This document shows positions 55,666 to 64,000 of a stretch of 64,000 nucleotides of DNA, piece by piece. Source of the DNA: Trichococcus pasteurii (lineage in GTDB: Bacteria; Bacillota; Bacilli; Lactobacillales; Aerococcaceae). The stretch spans positions 62,001 to 126,000 of the forward strand of contig NZ_FONM01000002.1 in assembly GCF_900112935.1 (NCBI RefSeq). Direction: 5' to 3'. Position numbers and translations under genes: made by a program. The notes under the pieces are model-generated. The model made no database searches and was not told the DNA's origin. It saw only the letters and a program-made list of their open reading frames with translations. How positions within the stretch are numbered: position 1 is the stretch's first letter; each line of letters begins with the position of its first letter.

Positions 55666-55896
55666 GTGTCAACAACAGCATGGGTAATGATGGTCATTTT
55701 AGGAATAGTAATAGGCGCGGTTGGCGGATTTTTCCTTGCAAGACGTTATATGGTAAAATATTTTGAAGAAAATCCACCGATCAATGAAGAAATGTTGCGT
55801 TCTATGATGATGCAGATGGGTCAAAAACCATCCGAAAGAAAAGTAAAACAAATCATGGCTTCTATGAAAGCACAATCAACAAAGAAAAAGAAATAG
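55666..55896 (+). CDS. YneF family (UPF0154) membrane protein
   Basis: A 76-residue protein of unknown function with one N-terminal transmembrane helix (WVMMVILGIVIGAVGGFFLARRYM) and a basic cytoplasmic tail containing NPPINEEMLRSMMMQMGQKPSERK, diagnostic of the YneF/UPF0154 family. GTG start at 55666 with AAGGGGGA upstream. TACAAT at 55624-55629 is the probable -10. In B. subtilis it lies near SOS genes; here it sits just past lexA. Confidence 0.9.
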   Translation: MSTTAWVMMVILGIVIGAVGGFFLARRYMVKYFEENPPINEEMLRSMMMQMGQKPSERKVKQIMASMKAQSTKKKK

Positions 55897-55914
55897 ACTA
55901 ATGAAATAATATAC

Positions 55915-55950
55915 AAAATGTGGATCTTTACGGTTCCACATTTTTATTTT
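55915..55950 (+). terminator. Terminator after yneF
   Basis: AAAATGTGGA pairs with TCCACATTTT over a ten-base loop, followed by TATTTTG. It lies before the ABC transporter start. Confidence 0.75.
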
Positions 55951-55982
55951 GTCTGAATACAGGTAAGAAAGGGGTAATATAC

Positions 55983-57737
55983 GTGAGTATTTTCAAAAAG
56001 CTAAGTTGGTTTTTCCGTCAGGAATGGAAAGCTTATTTTGTGGGCGTCTTTTTCCTGATAATTGTCGCAATTCTTCAAGTCGTTTCGCCGCGGGTCGTCG
56101 GCATCATCATCGATGAAATTGCGCTGGGAACTTTAACGATGGCGTCTTTGTGGAAGTGGTCGGCGGTCATATTGGTCGCAGGTGTCCTGCAATACCTCTT
56201 CCGTTATATTTGGCGGATGAAGATTTGGGGGACTTCGGCAGAACTGGAAAAGATACTTCGTTCACGATTGTTCAAGCATTTCACCGAAATGGATGCTGTC
56301 TTCTTCCAAAAGTACAGGACCGGCGATTTGATGGCGCATGCAACGAATGACTTGAATGCAATACGCATGGTCGCCGGCGCAGGCATACTGACACTGGCGG
56401 ATTCGATTTCTTCAGGCGGTATTACGCTTTTTACAATGTTTTTCTTGATCGACTGGCGCTTGACGCTCATCGCCATGATTCCGTTGCCGGCTTTGACCTT
56501 GGTGTCGAGGATCCTCGGACAAAAGATGCACAAACGATTCCGCAAAGCGCAAGCGGCTTTCTCGAGTCTGAATGACAAAACGCAAGAGAGCGTATCCGGT
56601 GTCAAAGTCATCAAGACGTTCGGTGAAGAAGAAGAGGATATCCATGATTTCGAAGCGATGACGAAGGATGTCGTCGCGAAAAATAAGGCTGTCTACAGGG
56701 TCGACGCCTTATTTGATCCAGCGATTCAACTAATATTGGGACTTTCTTTTGCGCTGACAATCATCTTTGGTGGACGTTTTGTCGTGGAAGGCAGCATCAG
56801 CATCGGTCAGTTGGTCTCATTCATCAGTTACATCGGAATGATGGCATGGCCAATGTTGGCGGTAGGCAGATTGTTCAATGTGCTGGAACGGGGAAGTGCC
56901 AGTTACAGCAGGATCGATGAGCTTCTGAAGGAAAAATCAACGATTCAGGAGCAGAAGAATGCCATCCGGACTCCGGTAACAGGTGATCTGGATTTTCAAG
57001 TATCATCATTCAGTTACCCCAACAGCGAAGAAATCAGTCTCCAGGATGTCGGTTTCCATTTGGAGAAGGGACAAACATTAGGGATTGTAGGCAGAACCGG
57101 ATCTGGCAAAAGTACGATTTTCCGCCTGCTGTTGCGGGAGTATGACCAATATACCGGCAGCATCAACTACAACGGGATTGATATCCGTGATTATTCATTG
57201 GATGCATTATTGAGCGGAATCGGTTACGTTCCTCAGGACAACTTCTTGTTCTCTTCTGACGTCAGGGAAAACATCCGTTTCGCTGATCCGTCCATCAGCC
57301 AACAAAAGGTTGAAGAGGCTGCGCTTTTGACTGCCATCCATCATGATATTCTCGGGTTTCCCGATGGTTATGATACATTAGTCGGCGAAAGGGGCGTTTC
57401 CTTATCCGGTGGGCAAAAACAGCGGATAGCGATTGCGCGGGCTCTGGTGACCGAACCGGAGCTGCTCATTCTGGATGATTCCTTATCCGCGGTGGATGCG
57501 AAGACCGAAGAAGCAATCCTGACGGGGCTTAAGGAAAAAAGAGCCGACCAGACAACGATCATCGCAGCCCATCGGATCAGCAGCGTGATGCATGCGAATG
57601 AAATCATTGTCCTTGATGAAGGGCGCATCGTCGAACGCGGTACCCATCATGAGTTGATGGAATTGGACGGTTGGTACCGCAGGATGTATGAAAAACAGCA
57701 ACTCGAAACCAAATTGGAAGGGAAGGATGAAGCATGA
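55983..57737 (+). CDS. ABC exporter half-transporter, degenerate-site subunit
   Basis: One half of a heterodimeric multidrug-type ABC exporter (BmrC/LmrC/EfrA group). About 584 residues: a six-helix ABC transmembrane domain (residues 1-310) and an ATPase domain with Walker A GRTGSGKST, signature LSGGQKQR, Walker B LLILDDSLSAVD and H-loop AAHR. The catalytic Glu after Walker B is Asp, as in degenerate-site subunits, while the signature is canonical. GTG 55983 has AAGGGG upstream. Its stop overlaps the partner gene by four bases. Confidence 0.9.
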   Translation: MSIFKKLSWFFRQEWKAYFVGVFFLIIVAILQVVSPRVVGIIIDEIALGTLTMASLWKWSAVILVAGVLQYLFRYIWRMKIWGTSAELEKILRSRLFKHFTEMDAVFFQKYRTGDLMAHATNDLNAIRMVAGAGILTLADSISSGGITLFTMFFLIDWRLTLIAMIPLPALTLVSRILGQKMHKRFRKAQAAFSSLNDKTQESVSGVKVIKTFGEEEEDIHDFEAMTKDVVAKNKAVYRVDALFDPAIQLILGLSFALTIIFGGRFVVEGSISIGQLVSFISYIGMMAWPMLAVGRLFNVLERGSASYSRIDELLKEKSTIQEQKNAIRTPVTGDLDFQVSSFSYPNSEEISLQDVGFHLEKGQTLGIVGRTGSGKSTIFRLLLREYDQYTGSINYNGIDIRDYSLDALLSGIGYVPQDNFLFSSDVRENIRFADPSISQQKVEEAALLTAIHHDILGFPDGYDTLVGERGVSLSGGQKQRIAIARALVTEPELLILDDSLSAVDAKTEEAILTGLKEKRADQTTIIAAHRISSVMHANEIIVLDEGRIVERGTHHELMELDGWYRRMYEKQQLETKLEGKDEA

Positions 57738-59509
57738 GTGGATCAGCATGGTCTAAGACAATCCCATTGAAGGAGCAACTCCGGGTAACCAAAAGAATCT
57801 TCCGATTTGCCCATCCTTTCCGCTTTCAATTTTTGATCGCTTTGCTTTTCAGTATCGCGTTATCATTAGTGAATGTGGTGGCTCCGCGCATCATCCAAAT
57901 TTACATGGATGATTATCTTGCTGTGGGCAATGTCACGACCAACATCAGCGTATTTTTTGCGATGGCCTATCTGGGCTCCATCCTGTTGAAGATGTTGGTC
58001 ACGTATCTGCAGCGTTACATATTCAGCATGGCATCGGAACAAACCGTTGAGAATATCCGCAATGCCGTTTTCCGCAAGATCAATCAATTGGGGATGCGCT
58101 ATTACGATACGACGCCAGCCGGTTCGATCGTTTCGCGCGTCACCAATGACACAGAAACCATCAAGGAATTCTGGAATGTATTTTTGGCCTTGGCAGAAGG
58201 GATCTTCAGCATCGTCACTGTGTTCATCGCTATGTGGACATTGGATAAGCAGATTTCCCTTCTCTTCATCGTTTTTGTGCCGATAATGGCCGGTCTGATT
58301 TGGTATTATCAAAAATACAGCACGCGCGTTTACCGTACGATGCGCGAAAGGCTGAGCCAGCTGAACACGAAATTGAATGAATCGATTTCCGGCATGGCGA
58401 TCATCCAGCAGTTCCGTCAAGAAAAGCGGCTGCGCGCGGAATTTGATCAAATCAATGACGACTACAGCAAAGGTCGCGTAGCGATGGTTCAGATGAACGC
58501 TTTGATGTTGATGCCGGTCGTCAATCTGTTGCAGGCAATTGCTTTGGCGATCGTCCTTTGGTTGTTTGGCTATCAGACATTGAATGGCGTCGTGGAGCTG
58601 GGAGTCATCTATGCTTTCACTACCTATATCCAAAATTTCTTCCGTCCGATGGGGATGATGATGGATAACCTCAGCGCCCTTCAGGACGGCATCGTCTCCA
58701 GTTCACGGGTCCTGAGCGTTCTGGATAATGCCGAATTGGCGCCAAGCCAACCTGAAGATTCGGAATTGGAAATCATCCAGGGCAGGATCGAATTCAAAGA
58801 TGTTTCCTTCTCTTATGACGGCAAACAGGATGTGCTCAAAGACATCAGCTTTACAGCCAATCCGGGCGAGACGGTTGCGTTGGTTGGGCATACGGGCAGC
58901 GGCAAAAGCTCCATCATCAATGTGTTGCTGCGTTTTTACGAGTTCGAGAAAGGCGATATTTTGATTGACGGGAAATCCATCAAGACTTATCCGATCGACG
59001 AGATTCGCTCGAAAATAGGCTTGGTCCTGCAGGACTCCTTCCTTTTCTACGGCGACATCTCCCACAATATCCGTTTGATGAACAAAGGATACAGCGATCG
59101 GGACATTGAGGCCGCGGCAGCATTTGTGCATGCCGATTCATTCATCGAGTCGCTGCCGGGAGGCTACCATGCAAAAGTGATCGAACGCGGGGCCAGCTAT
59201 TCAAGCGGCGAAAGACAATTGATTTCGTTTGCCCGGACGATTTTGCGGGATCCGAAAGTGCTCATCCTTGACGAGGCGACTGCCAATATCGATACCGAAA
59301 CGGAGCTGCTGATCCAAGAAAGTATGCGCAAAATGCGTGAAGGTCGAACGACGATTGCAATCGCGCATCGCCTGTCCACTATTCGGGATGCTCATCTGAT
59401 TCTTGTGCTGGACAAAGGGCGCGTCATCGAAAGAGGCACGCATGAAGAACTGATCGCAAAACGGGGAACCTATTATGACATGTACATGCTGCAGTCGATG
59501 AACGATTGA
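57734..59509 (+). CDS. ABC exporter half-transporter, catalytic-site subunit
   Basis: The partner half-transporter of 591 residues (BmrD/LmrD/EfrB group). It has a six-helix transmembrane domain and an ATPase domain with Walker A GHTGSGKSS, Walker B VLILDEATANID with the catalytic Glu, and H-loop AIAHR, while its signature is altered (YSSGERQL instead of LSGGQ). With the partner this gives one canonical and one degenerate ATP site. Substrate unknown; drug or lipid export is typical. Confidence 0.9.
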   Translation: MSGSAWSKTIPLKEQLRVTKRIFRFAHPFRFQFLIALLFSIALSLVNVVAPRIIQIYMDDYLAVGNVTTNISVFFAMAYLGSILLKMLVTYLQRYIFSMASEQTVENIRNAVFRKINQLGMRYYDTTPAGSIVSRVTNDTETIKEFWNVFLALAEGIFSIVTVFIAMWTLDKQISLLFIVFVPIMAGLIWYYQKYSTRVYRTMRERLSQLNTKLNESISGMAIIQQFRQEKRLRAEFDQINDDYSKGRVAMVQMNALMLMPVVNLLQAIALAIVLWLFGYQTLNGVVELGVIYAFTTYIQNFFRPMGMMMDNLSALQDGIVSSSRVLSVLDNAELAPSQPEDSELEIIQGRIEFKDVSFSYDGKQDVLKDISFTANPGETVALVGHTGSGKSSIINVLLRFYEFEKGDILIDGKSIKTYPIDEIRSKIGLVLQDSFLFYGDISHNIRLMNKGYSDRDIEAAAAFVHADSFIESLPGGYHAKVIERGASYSSGERQLISFARTILRDPKVLILDEATANIDTETELLIQESMRKMREGRTTIAIAHRLSTIRDAHLILVLDKGRVIERGTHEELIAKRGTYYDMYMLQSMND

Positions 59510-59527
59510 TTGGCTGGTACAAAATAA

Positions 59528-59566
59528 AAAAAACAGCGCCGGAATTTTTTTCCGGTGCTGTTTTTG
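59528..59566. terminator. Bidirectional terminator between the ABC pair and plsC
   Basis: AAACAGCGCCGGA pairs with TCCGGTGCTGTTT around a T-rich loop, with A tract before and T tract after. Confidence 0.85.
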
Positions 59567-59608
59567 TATTTTTGTTATTGAATCGGAGATTGCCGATGTT
59601 GCTTGGCG

Positions 59609-60226
59609 TTATTTTGCTACGTAAACGAAATTCGGATCGATCTCCTGATCCAACTGGCGGAAGGTGGTTCCGAGCAATTCGTCGTAGGCAGCCAGTTCTT
59701 CTCTGGAAATCCTCTTTTCCTTCGGCAGATAGATTGGCTTGCCGAAGCGGACAGTCGCTTTTTTGCGTTTCAGCAGATCCTTGAATGTGAGCGGACCCTG
59801 ATAGACAACCGGAAGGATCGGAACATTGGCCAACCTGGCTATGGAAGAAGTTCCGCCTTTGATTTCCGCGGAATGTCTCGAACCGGTAGGGAAGATCAGC
59901 AGATTGGTTTTGCCCTCCTTCAAAATTGAAACAGGCTTTTTCAGGGCGCTCGGACCCGGGTTTTCACGATTGACAGGGAAGGCGTTCATGTGAGTGAGCA
60001 CCCAAGTAATGAATTTACCTTTGAAAAGTTCTTGCTTCGCCATCGAGGAAAATACATGCGGGTATACGCCAAACGAAATGAAAATGGGATCCAGCAGACT
60101 TCTGTGAGGTGCAGCAAGGATAAAAGCTGTATCTTTGGGAATATACTCTTTGTTTTGGATTTCAGTCTTCCCGTTCAGGATACGGAACAGAAATCTCACA
60201 ATGATAACGACTGTTTTAAAAAACAT
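59609..60226 (-). CDS. PlsC-like 1-acyl-sn-glycerol-3-phosphate acyltransferase
   Basis: Expected to acylate lysophosphatidic acid in phospholipid synthesis. The 205-residue protein has an N-terminal hydrophobic helix, the catalytic motif HRSLLD (HxxxxD) near residue 41, NAFPVNRE, and FPTGSRH in place of the usual EGTRS motif, then PILPVVYQG. The altered third motif is seen in some Firmicute PlsC proteins. AAAGGAG lies before the minus-strand ATG. Confidence 0.88.
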   Translation of the reverse strand: MFFKTVVIIVRFLFRILNGKTEIQNKEYIPKDTAFILAAPHRSLLDPIFISFGVYPHVFSSMAKQELFKGKFITWVLTHMNAFPVNRENPGPSALKKPVSILKEGKTNLLIFPTGSRHSAEIKGGTSSIARLANVPILPVVYQGPLTFKDLLKRKKATVRFGKPIYLPKEKRISREELAAYDELLGTTFRQLDQEIDPNFVYVAK

Positions 60227-60261
60227 GACAGGGCTCCTTTTGCTTTAGCATTATGCTAATT

Positions 60262-60290
60262 AGTATGGGATAGTTTGTGGAATATTTCAA
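60262..60290 (-). promoter_or_regulatory. Promoter of the plsC-like gene
   Basis: On the minus strand TTGAAA (60285-60290), 17-base spacer, CATACT (60262-60267), about 36 bases before the start. Confidence 0.65.
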
Positions 60291-60396
60291 GTTAAATATT
60301 ACGCTCTGGCCGGCGTTAAAGGGGAAGAAGGTATATTTTTCGACAGAATTGCAGTACAATAAAGGATGGACAGCAAGAAGCAGAGGAAGTGATTGC

Positions 60397-63300
60397 GTGA
60401 AATGGAGTATGCCGGACAAGTTGATACAAGAGGGACGCGAATATGTGAATGAGGATCGCGTGCTATCCGTACAACCGGATTTCCACAGCCAGGTTTGGCA
60501 TTGTGAGGTGCTCGGCAGTAAAATGTATCATGTCACCTTAGACGGGACAGCCAGAGAACAGGATGTATGTCAGTGCAAATACTGGAAAAATCACCAGTAT
60601 TGCAAGCATACGATCGCTGTTGAATTGTATCTGAAAGAGAAATGCGGCACCCGTATTTTGACGGAAAGCAGCGCTGAGCAGTTTCAGGTAGATGCGGAAA
60701 CTGCCGGTCAAGAATTTGTGAATGACTTGACGCAGATTTTCTTTCAAGAAAACAAAGGCGCCCAAAGTCTTACCACCCAAGCAGATTTTTTAGTGCAGTA
60801 TACGCTGCAGGTTCTGCGCATGAAGCCAAACAATCTGATGCAAAACACAGGTGAGCATGTATTGGCTCTGTCCTTGCGTGCAGGGGTCGATAAACCCTAC
60901 ATGGTCACCAATATCGAACAATTTACGGAACAATTCATCAAACAAGAAAAATGGGAATACCGCCTCGGTGATGTGATCGCTTTCCGGACAGTCAAGATAC
61001 AGGAATTGGACCAGCCTATCATCTACCGGTTGCATAAGTTACTGGAAGAGCAACCCGCTGCGTTAAATAAGCAATTGTTGAATGTCACGGCCAGAAAATT
61101 GGATTCCTATCTGATCCTTCCGCCGAGTTCAGCGCACTCCATTTTGGCTGATTTGATCCAAACCGGCAGGGTCGAATGGATTGCCGGCGATCAAACGTAT
61201 CCGGATGTGCAGATCAGTCCCGAAAAACCGGGCTATCAATTCCTGCTGGGAAAGAAAGGCAAAGGAATAGAGCTACGCATCCAGCGGGACAATATCATCC
61301 ATCTGTTGGATTATGACTGGTTGATTGAAGGCAACAAAGTCCATCCGCTCAGTGTGAAGCAGCATAAACTTTTGGGGTACCTCTCTTTCTTTGAAAAACG
61401 TTTTGAGGATGCAAGTGTGATCGGAATCGAAGAGACCGACGTATCGGATTTGCTGACCTATGTCATCCCATTGCTGAAACAGATCGGATCGGTGCACTTC
61501 AGCGAGGAACTGGAGCGCAACATCATCGATGAGCCGTTGACTGTCTCCATCCATTTCCGTGGACCTGCCAAGCGCATAAAAGGGGAAATTTTCTTCAAAT
61601 ACGGGGAAACGGTCTTCCTACAGAACCGCGCCTCCAAAGCAGAGTCGCAATTCCTGATCAGGGACACAATAGGCGAAGAAAGAATCCTGCAGGTATTGGA
61701 AAATTTGGAATTCAACATTATCGAAAACCAAATATCCTTCCTGGCCACAAAAGATGTCGACCTATTCAGCTTCCTTTACAGAAAAATACCAACTTTGCGC
61801 CGCTATGCAGAGGTCGAATTAAGTCCGGATCTGCAGAACCTGATAGTCGAGAACACAGCAGTTTCAACTTCAGTCCAACGCAGAACGAGGGATTCCTTCT
61901 TGGATATCCGTTTTGATGTCGGTGGCATTTCGGAAAATGAAATAGACAGATTATTGAACAGCCTCAAAAAAAATGATGCCTATTACAAAACAGAAGACGG
62001 GCGCATCCTGTCTCTGGAGACTGAAACAATGAGGGAGATGAATCGTTTCCTTTCGTTGATCAAAGATGAGTCTCAGCTTCACGATGGGACTCTCTCCATG
62101 CCGATGATCAAAAGCATGACGCTTGAAAAAGAAATCAATGATCTGAACCCTGAAGTCGGCAGCCAAGATTTCCTTAATGAGTTGTATCATTTCATCAAGC
62201 ACCCGAACGAGTTCCCGGCTGAACTGCCGAAAACGTTGCAGGCGGATTTGCGTCCGTACCAAGTCACCGGCTTCAAATGGCTGAAATTCCTTGCCAACTA
62301 TGGCTTAGGCGGTATTTTGGCCGATGAAATGGGACTGGGCAAAACGCTGCAGCTGATCACCTTCCTGCTCAGCGAAGTTGAGGAAGGGAAGAATGAAGGC
62401 AAACCCGCTTTGGTGATCGCGCCGGCTTCACTGATCTACAACTGGAAATACGAATTCCAAAAATTTGCGCCCTTGCTTGAGATAAGCGTCATCAGCGGCG
62501 TGAAAAAGGAACGGGAAGAGCAACTGTCACAGCTGCCGGAGAATGGCATTGCGATCACCTCATATCAAAGTTTCCGTCAGGACATCGAATCTTATCAAAA
62601 ATGTGATTTCTACGCGATGATTCTGGACGAATCCCAGTACGTCAACAACTATAATACGAAGACGTTCCGGGCGATAGCCAAAATGAATGCCCGGGTCAAT
62701 ATCGCTTTGAGCGGAACACCAATCGAGAACAGCGTGACGGAATTTTGGGCGATTTTCCAATTGATTTTGCCTGGGTTGTTCCCGAAACTGCAGGAATTCA
62801 AAAAAATGTCACTCGAAGACATTTCCAAAACAGCCAAACCCTTCATGTTGCGCAGGCTGAAGGCGGATGTGTTGGGCGACCTTCCCGAAAAATCGGAAGC
62901 GGATATCTACAGCAGCCTCAACCGTGACCAAAAAATCATGTATTTGGCTTATCTGCAGCAACTGCAGGAAAAGGTTTCTGATTATGACAGTGAAGATTTC
63001 CAACGGAACCGCATGGAAATTTTGGCCGGGCTGACCCGTCTGCGTCAAATCTGCTGCGATCCCCGCTTAGTGGATGTGGCCTACGAGGGCGGATCGGGTA
63101 AATTGGAACAACTGGTCGAGATTTTGAAGAACGCTCAAGAAAACAACCAGCACGTTTTGGTTTTTTCACAGTTCACTTCCATGCTGAAATTGATCGAAGC
63201 AGAGTTGGCCAAGGAAAATTTAAGTCATCTGTACCTCAGCGGGAAAACCCCTCCTGCCGAAAGGATTACGCTTGTCAACCAGTTCAATGAAGGCCAGACT

Positions 63301-63621
63301 GATGTCTTTTTGATTTCCCTGAAAGCGGGCGGAACCGGGTTGAATCTGACCGGCGCAGATACGGTGATCCTTTTTGATCTATGGTGGAATCCGGCAGTCG
63401 AAGAGCAAGCCGCAGGCAGAGCGCATCGCATCGGCCAAAAGAAAAACGTGCAAGTGTATCGATTCATCGCAGAAGGAACCATCGAAGAGAAAATCAATCA
63501 ACTCCAGCAAGACAAAAAAATGCTCTTTGATCAATTGATCGTATCGGAAGGGGAAGAGGCGCTCAGCAGACAAAGGTTGACGAACGATGATATCAAGCAG
63601 ATTCTGGGGATCCAATCCTGA
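60397..63621 (+). CDS. SWIM zinc-finger SNF2-family helicase
   Basis: A SWI2/SNF2-type ATPase of about 1074 residues, role unknown; such proteins often remodel transcription complexes or DNA-protein contacts. An N-terminal SWIM zinc finger (CQCKYWKNHQYCKH) is followed by a long variable region, then the ATPase: Walker A DEMGLGKTLQ, LVIAPASLIYNW, Walker B LDESQYVNN, SGTPIENS, and the helicase C end VFSQFTSM, SLKAGGTGLNLT, GRAHRIGQ. GTG 60397 has GAGGAAGTGA upstream; the frame is open back to 60277 without support. It stands alone, divergent from plsC. Confidence 0.9.
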   Translation: MKWSMPDKLIQEGREYVNEDRVLSVQPDFHSQVWHCEVLGSKMYHVTLDGTAREQDVCQCKYWKNHQYCKHTIAVELYLKEKCGTRILTESSAEQFQVDAETAGQEFVNDLTQIFFQENKGAQSLTTQADFLVQYTLQVLRMKPNNLMQNTGEHVLALSLRAGVDKPYMVTNIEQFTEQFIKQEKWEYRLGDVIAFRTVKIQELDQPIIYRLHKLLEEQPAALNKQLLNVTARKLDSYLILPPSSAHSILADLIQTGRVEWIAGDQTYPDVQISPEKPGYQFLLGKKGKGIELRIQRDNIIHLLDYDWLIEGNKVHPLSVKQHKLLGYLSFFEKRFEDASVIGIEETDVSDLLTYVIPLLKQIGSVHFSEELERNIIDEPLTVSIHFRGPAKRIKGEIFFKYGETVFLQNRASKAESQFLIRDTIGEERILQVLENLEFNIIENQISFLATKDVDLFSFLYRKIPTLRRYAEVELSPDLQNLIVENTAVSTSVQRRTRDSFLDIRFDVGGISENEIDRLLNSLKKNDAYYKTEDGRILSLETETMREMNRFLSLIKDESQLHDGTLSMPMIKSMTLEKEINDLNPEVGSQDFLNELYHFIKHPNEFPAELPKTLQADLRPYQVTGFKWLKFLANYGLGGILADEMGLGKTLQLITFLLSEVEEGKNEGKPALVIAPASLIYNWKYEFQKFAPLLEISVISGVKKEREEQLSQLPENGIAITSYQSFRQDIESYQKCDFYAMILDESQYVNNYNTKTFRAIAKMNARVNIALSGTPIENSVTEFWAIFQLILPGLFPKLQEFKKMSLEDISKTAKPFMLRRLKADVLGDLPEKSEADIYSSLNRDQKIMYLAYLQQLQEKVSDYDSEDFQRNRMEILAGLTRLRQICCDPRLVDVAYEGGSGKLEQLVEILKNAQENNQHVLVFSQFTSMLKLIEAELAKENLSHLYLSGKTPPAERITLVNQFNEGQTDVFLISLKAGGTGLNLTGADTVILFDLWWNPAVEEQAAGRAHRIGQKKNVQVYRFIAEGTIEEKINQLQQDKKMLFDQLIVSEGEEALSRQRLTNDDIKQILGIQS

Positions 63622-63667
63622 AATATCCGGTGAGGATGCTGCCGCTATTCATTTTCTGAAAAAACAC

Positions 63668-63696
63668 TTGCTTCTTTCAGCGTAATTCGATATAAT
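63668..63696 (+). promoter_or_regulatory. Promoter of rpsB
   Basis: TTGCTT at 63668-63673, 17-base spacer, perfect TATAAT at 63691-63696. It leaves a 5' leader of about 120 bases before rpsB, which contains GC-rich segments (GATACGGCGGACG, GTTTCTGCTG) that could fold, but I cannot assign a known leader motif. Confidence 0.8.
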
Positions 63697-63822
63697 TATC
63701 AACGGTGCAAAACCACATTTCACACCTTGATCGATACGGCGGACGTTGCTTATCGTAAGATGAGTTTCTGCTGTAGAAGAAATCAGGGGAGGAAAATAAA
63801 AACAAACTTGGAGGAAATAAAC

Positions 63823-64000
63823 ATGGCAGTAATTTCAATGAAACAATTATTGGAAGCAGGCGTACACTTCGGTCACCAGACTCGTCGTTGGAACCCAAAA
63901 ATGAAGAGATACATCTTCACAGAAAGAAACGGTATCTACATCATCGACTTGCAAAAAACTGTGAAATTAGTCGACGAAGCATACAAATATATGCTTAACG
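63823..64000 (+). CDS. rpsB: 30S ribosomal protein S2, N-terminal part
   Basis: The visible 59 residues contain the S2 signature [20 protein letters not shown] and [19 protein letters not shown], which is close to all bacterial S2 proteins. TTGGAGGAA precedes the ATG. The gene runs out of the window; tsf is the expected next gene. Confidence 0.95.
   Translation, partial: MAVISMKQLLEAGVHFGHQTRRWNPKMKRYIFTERNGIYIIDLQKTVKLVDEAYKYMLN

Noticed and set aside
60277-60396. N-terminal extension of the SNF2 gene by 40 residues
   Set aside because: No ribosome-binding site; GAGGAAGTGA precedes the GTG at 60397, and the extension overlaps the divergent promoter region.
63697-63822. Known riboswitch before rpsB
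   Set aside because: I could not match it to any riboswitch class by conserved core sequences.

Overview
The window looks like chromosomal core DNA of a low-to-middle GC Firmicute of the order Lactobacillales, most likely a Carnobacteriaceae member such as Trichococcus or Carnobacterium. That assignment is an inference from gene content: a FabT/FabK-type fatty acid cluster, type B RNase P RNA beside gpsB, a DUF3013-type gene before prmA, two T-box leaders and a LexA gene with a Gram-positive SOS box. I see no prophage, insertion sequence, CRISPR array or obvious foreign island. Almost every large gene has a recognisable housekeeping family.

Layout. 1-5.3 kb: end of recN, a glycerophosphodiesterase, miaA, hflX and a PLP-dependent YnbB-like gene, closed by a terminator. 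5.4-6.8 kb: two identical tRNA-Arg(TCT) genes with their own promoters, a small unknown minus-strand gene and a small HTH plus DUF2187-like gene. 7.0-16.8 kb: the complete type II fatty acid operon fabT-fabH-acpP-fabK-fabD-fabG-fabF-accB-fabZ-accC-accD-accA, preceded by a promoter that overlaps three tandem FabT-like operators. 16.8-18.7 kb: a TPR protein, a cold-shock protein and an RNase HI-like protein. 18.7-21.6 kb: three redox genes (aldo/keto reductase, short-chain dehydrogenase, truncated NAD(P)H-binding protein), each behind a promoter with a 19-bp spacer and the same palindrome, the hallmark of MerR-family control; no MerR gene lies in the window. 21.6-24.2 kb (minus strand): rlmL-like methyltransferase, rnpB, gpsB and an unknown gene.

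24.4-30.3 kb: DUF3013-like, prmA, rsmE, deoC, then the stringent response gene rel and dtd. 30.3-31.6 kb (minus): a secreted SH3b amidase. 31.8-35.2 kb: T-box leader with hisS-aspS. 35.3-39.6 kb: nfo, lemA and a TPM-domain protein, ppsR (minus), zur and rpsU. 39.8-43.5 kb: phoH-ybeY-dgkA-era-recO. 43.5-46.8 kb: a glycine T-box with glyQ-glyS. 47-51.2 kb: obg, an OatA-like acyltransferase and rnz. 51.3-54.8 kb: a LapA-like protein, recJ and apt. 54.8-55.5 kb: lexA (minus). 55.6-59.5 kb: yneF and a heterodimeric ABC exporter pair. 59.6-63.6 kb: a PlsC-like acyltransferase (minus) and a SWIM/SNF2 helicase. The window ends inside rpsB.

The most interesting points are regulatory: the scattered MerR-like regulon with an unlinked regulator, the triple FabT operator, and a hisS-aspS T-box whose apparent specifier is the aspartate codon GAC. 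The truncated NAD(P)H-binding gene reading through a terminator into antisense rlmL is the clearest broken gene. I did not find a convincing undescribed multi-gene system.
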